This document shows, one piece after another, positions 5,204 to 6,340 of a stretch of 6,340 bases of DNA (position 1 is its first letter; every line of letters begins with the position of its first letter). The DNA comes from Leptolyngbya sp. SIO4C1. Lineage in GTDB: Bacteria > Cyanobacteriota > Cyanobacteriia > Phormidesmidales > Phormidesmidaceae. The notes under the pieces were generated by a model. That model was not told the origin of the DNA, made no database searches, and saw only the letters and a list, made by a program, of their open reading frames with translations. The DNA is taken from contig JAAHIA010000289.1 of assembly GCA_010671975.1 (NCBI GenBank), forward strand, positions 1-6,340. Direction: 5' to 3'. The position numbers and the translations under genes were made by a program.

Positions 5204-5773
5204 ATGACCGCTCGTTCTGGCTTACCACTGCTTTTGAGTTTAGGACTGCTGAGCCCCCTTGCCGCTGCCGGGCTAGCTGCCCCATCGGCCGATAGACCAG
5301 CTCATACTATCGCCCAGCAGCCTACAAGCGGCAGCTTTGCCACCCATACTGAGGCAGATGCGTTTGTTATTCAGTATCCGCAAGGTTGGCAGGTAAACTC
5401 CCTAGACAGGGACAGCATTGAAATTGTCAGCCCGACCAGCGAGGCAGGGTCGAGCCCAGAGATTCGCACGCAGGTTGCGCTGCTCAGAGAAGCTCCCGAC
5501 GCCGTTATTAACCGCAGCATCGATCAGCTGGTATCCGATCAGGCGCGGGTAGGCCTATATCGCATGGTCACCGTCGATCGCCAGCCGGCCTTTCGCATCT
5601 GGATGAGCACTGACGCTGATACCGAGGTAATTTCTACCTTCATTGGCTACGGCGATTTTCAGACAGCAGTGCTAACCAGTCAATATGCGGCTGATACACC
5701 AGAGGCAGAGGCCGTGGTGCTGCAGATGCACGACTCTTTTGTGAATACTGGCATTGCCACCGCAGCTGACTAA
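5204..5773 (+). CDS. Small secreted protein with PsbP/Mog1-like pattern, function unknown
   Basis: The 189-residue product starts with a signal peptide: MTAR, a hydrophobic stretch at about 7-24 and a likely cut near AAAGLAA (20-26). No cysteine is present, so it is not a lipoprotein. After a Pro/Gln/Ser linker, the mature part opens with FVIQYPQGWQV (54-64), the 'F-x-I-x-YP-x-GW' signature of PsbP-like and related Mog1-fold proteins. Later parts also fit: a strand pair SIEIVSP, the segment VDRQPAFRIWM (124-134) and the terminal helix VVLQMHDSFV (171-180). PsbP relatives include the lumenal photosystem II protein CyanoP, but this one lacks features that would identify it as that subunit, and many cyanobacterial members have no known role. 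The product is likely periplasmic or lumenal. It stands alone on the plus strand, divergent from the DUF928 gene and tail-to-tail with purQ. The gene is secure; the fold assignment is moderate. Confidence 0.8.
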   Translation: MTARSGLPLLLSLGLLSPLAAAGLAAPSADRPAHTIAQQPTSGSFATHTEADAFVIQYPQGWQVNSLDRDSIEIVSPTSEAGSSPEIRTQVALLREAPDAVINRSIDQLVSDQARVGLYRMVTVDRQPAFRIWMSTDADTEVISTFIGYGDFQTAVLTSQYAADTPEAEAVVLQMHDSFVNTGIATAAD

Positions 5774-5775
5774 TC

Positions 5776-5813
5776 AGCGTTAAAGCACGCTCGATCTAAG
5801 CGCTAACTAGCGC
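5776..5813. other. Two small inverted repeats at the convergent gene ends
   Basis: AGCGT / ACGCT (5776-5780 and 5787-5791) lies in the 22-bp gap between the two stop codons. GCGCTA / TAGCGC (5800-5805 and 5808-5813) overlaps the last codons of purQ. Such repeats at convergent ends can serve as bidirectional terminators, but neither has a T run on either side, so this role is only a possibility. Confidence 0.25.
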
Positions 5814-6340
5814 CGCCTTTAGCAGACCTTCAAACAGGGGCAGCCCGTCGGTGCCGCCCAGCATTGGATCGGCAGCGCGTTCGGGGTGCGGCATCATACC
5901 CAGCACGTTGCCAGCCTGATTGCAGATGCCGGCAATGCTGTGCAGCGAACCGTTTGGATTGCTGGTATCGCTCACTTCACCGGCCGCATCGCAGTAGCGA
6001 AATACTATTTGCTGGCGGTCTTCAAGCGCTTTGAGCGTGTCTTCATCGGCATAGTAGCAACCCTCGCCGTGGGCAATCGGCAGCGTGATTGCCTGGCCTG
6101 GTTCATAGGCTTGAGTCCAAGCTAGGTCAGTGCGCTCAACTGTCAGCGATACGCGATCGCACACAAAGTGTAAATCTCGATTGCGCACCAGCGCCCCTGG
6201 CAGCAGCCCCATCTCAGTCAGCACCTGAAAGCCGTTACAGATGCCCAGCACCGGCTTTCCCTGCTGGGCATGCGCTACCGTCGCGCGCATGGCGGGTGAA
6301 AACTGCGCGATCGCGCCGCAGCGCAGGTAGTCGCCATAGC
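5796..6340 (-). CDS. purQ: Phosphoribosylformylglycinamidine synthase, glutaminase subunit PurQ (5' end cut by window edge)
   Basis: PurQ is the class I glutamine amidotransferase subunit of the fourth step of purine synthesis. It releases ammonia from glutamine and passes it to PurL, with PurS, to turn FGAR into FGAM in the cytosol. The reading frame is open to the window edge, and its first visible residues are YGDYLRCGAIAQFSPAM, a conserved PurQ block upstream of any internal Met. Using window numbering from that Tyr, the nucleophile is Cys34 in VLGICNGFQ, and the His151/Glu153 pair lies in MMPHPERA. Other family blocks are LLPGALVRNRDLHF, LPIAHGEG and NPNGSLHSIAGI. There are 180 codons visible against about 220-230 in the family, so roughly 45-50 N-terminal residues, including the oxyanion-side GGFS segment, lie outside. 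In cyanobacteria purS usually precedes it, so purS is expected just beyond the right edge. The stop lies 22 bp from the convergent neighbour. Confidence 0.97.
   Translation of the reverse strand, partial: YGDYLRCGAIAQFSPAMRATVAHAQQGKPVLGICNGFQVLTEMGLLPGALVRNRDLHFVCDRVSLTVERTDLAWTQAYEPGQAITLPIAHGEGCYYADEDTLKALEDRQQIVFRYCDAAGEVSDTSNPNGSLHSIAGICNQAGNVLGMMPHPERAADPMLGGTDGLPLFEGLLKAALVSA

Noticed and set aside
5886..6125. 79-codon plus-strand frame antisense to purQ
   Set aside because: Antisense shadow of a strongly conserved enzyme gene, with no ribosome binding site.
5796..6290. purQ starting at the internal ATG at 6290
   Set aside because: The frame continues upstream to the window edge with the conserved YGDYLRCGA block, so the gene is simply cut by the edge.

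Overview
The window looks like ordinary chromosomal DNA from a cyanobacterium. The HIP1 octamer (GCGATCGC) occurs seven times in 6.3 kb, where chance would give about 0.1. The proteins also match cyanobacterial family members: a PII-era-type iPGM with a C-terminal tail, a DUF928 protein, a cyanobacterial SecG and a PurQ with the YGDYLRCGA block. The genus cannot be fixed from this; the moderately GC-rich coding DNA would suit a Leptolyngbya- or Phormidesmis-like organism, but that is a guess.

Layout, left to right. Positions 1-216 (minus) hold secG, cut by the window edge a few residues before its end. Positions 345-1943 (minus) hold gpmI, the cofactor-independent phosphoglycerate mutase. It lies 128 bp upstream of secG in the same direction, so the two probably share a transcript. 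Positions 1944-2533 are a 590-bp gap without a convincing gene. The gap carries the probable gpmI promoter with nested inverted repeats, a run of 14-bp direct repeats and several short perfect palindromes. Positions 2534-4261 (minus) hold an ABC-F ATPase of the ribosome-associated type. Positions 4345-5079 (minus) hold a secreted DUF928 protein. A 124-bp divergent spacer follows, then a small secreted protein with a PsbP/Mog1-like pattern at 5204-5773 (plus). Positions 5796-6340 (minus) hold purQ, cut at its N-terminus by the window edge and converging tail-to-tail on the previous gene.

Functionally this is a housekeeping neighbourhood: lower glycolysis, protein export, translation-factor ATPase, purine synthesis and two exported proteins of unknown role. 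I found no mobile element, CRISPR array, tRNA or rRNA, and no sign of a new multi-gene system. The most interesting material is regulatory: the repeat-rich gap upstream of gpmI and the shared spacer between the two exported-protein genes. The cyanobacterial additions to the gpmI product, where its known regulator PirC may act, are also worth attention.
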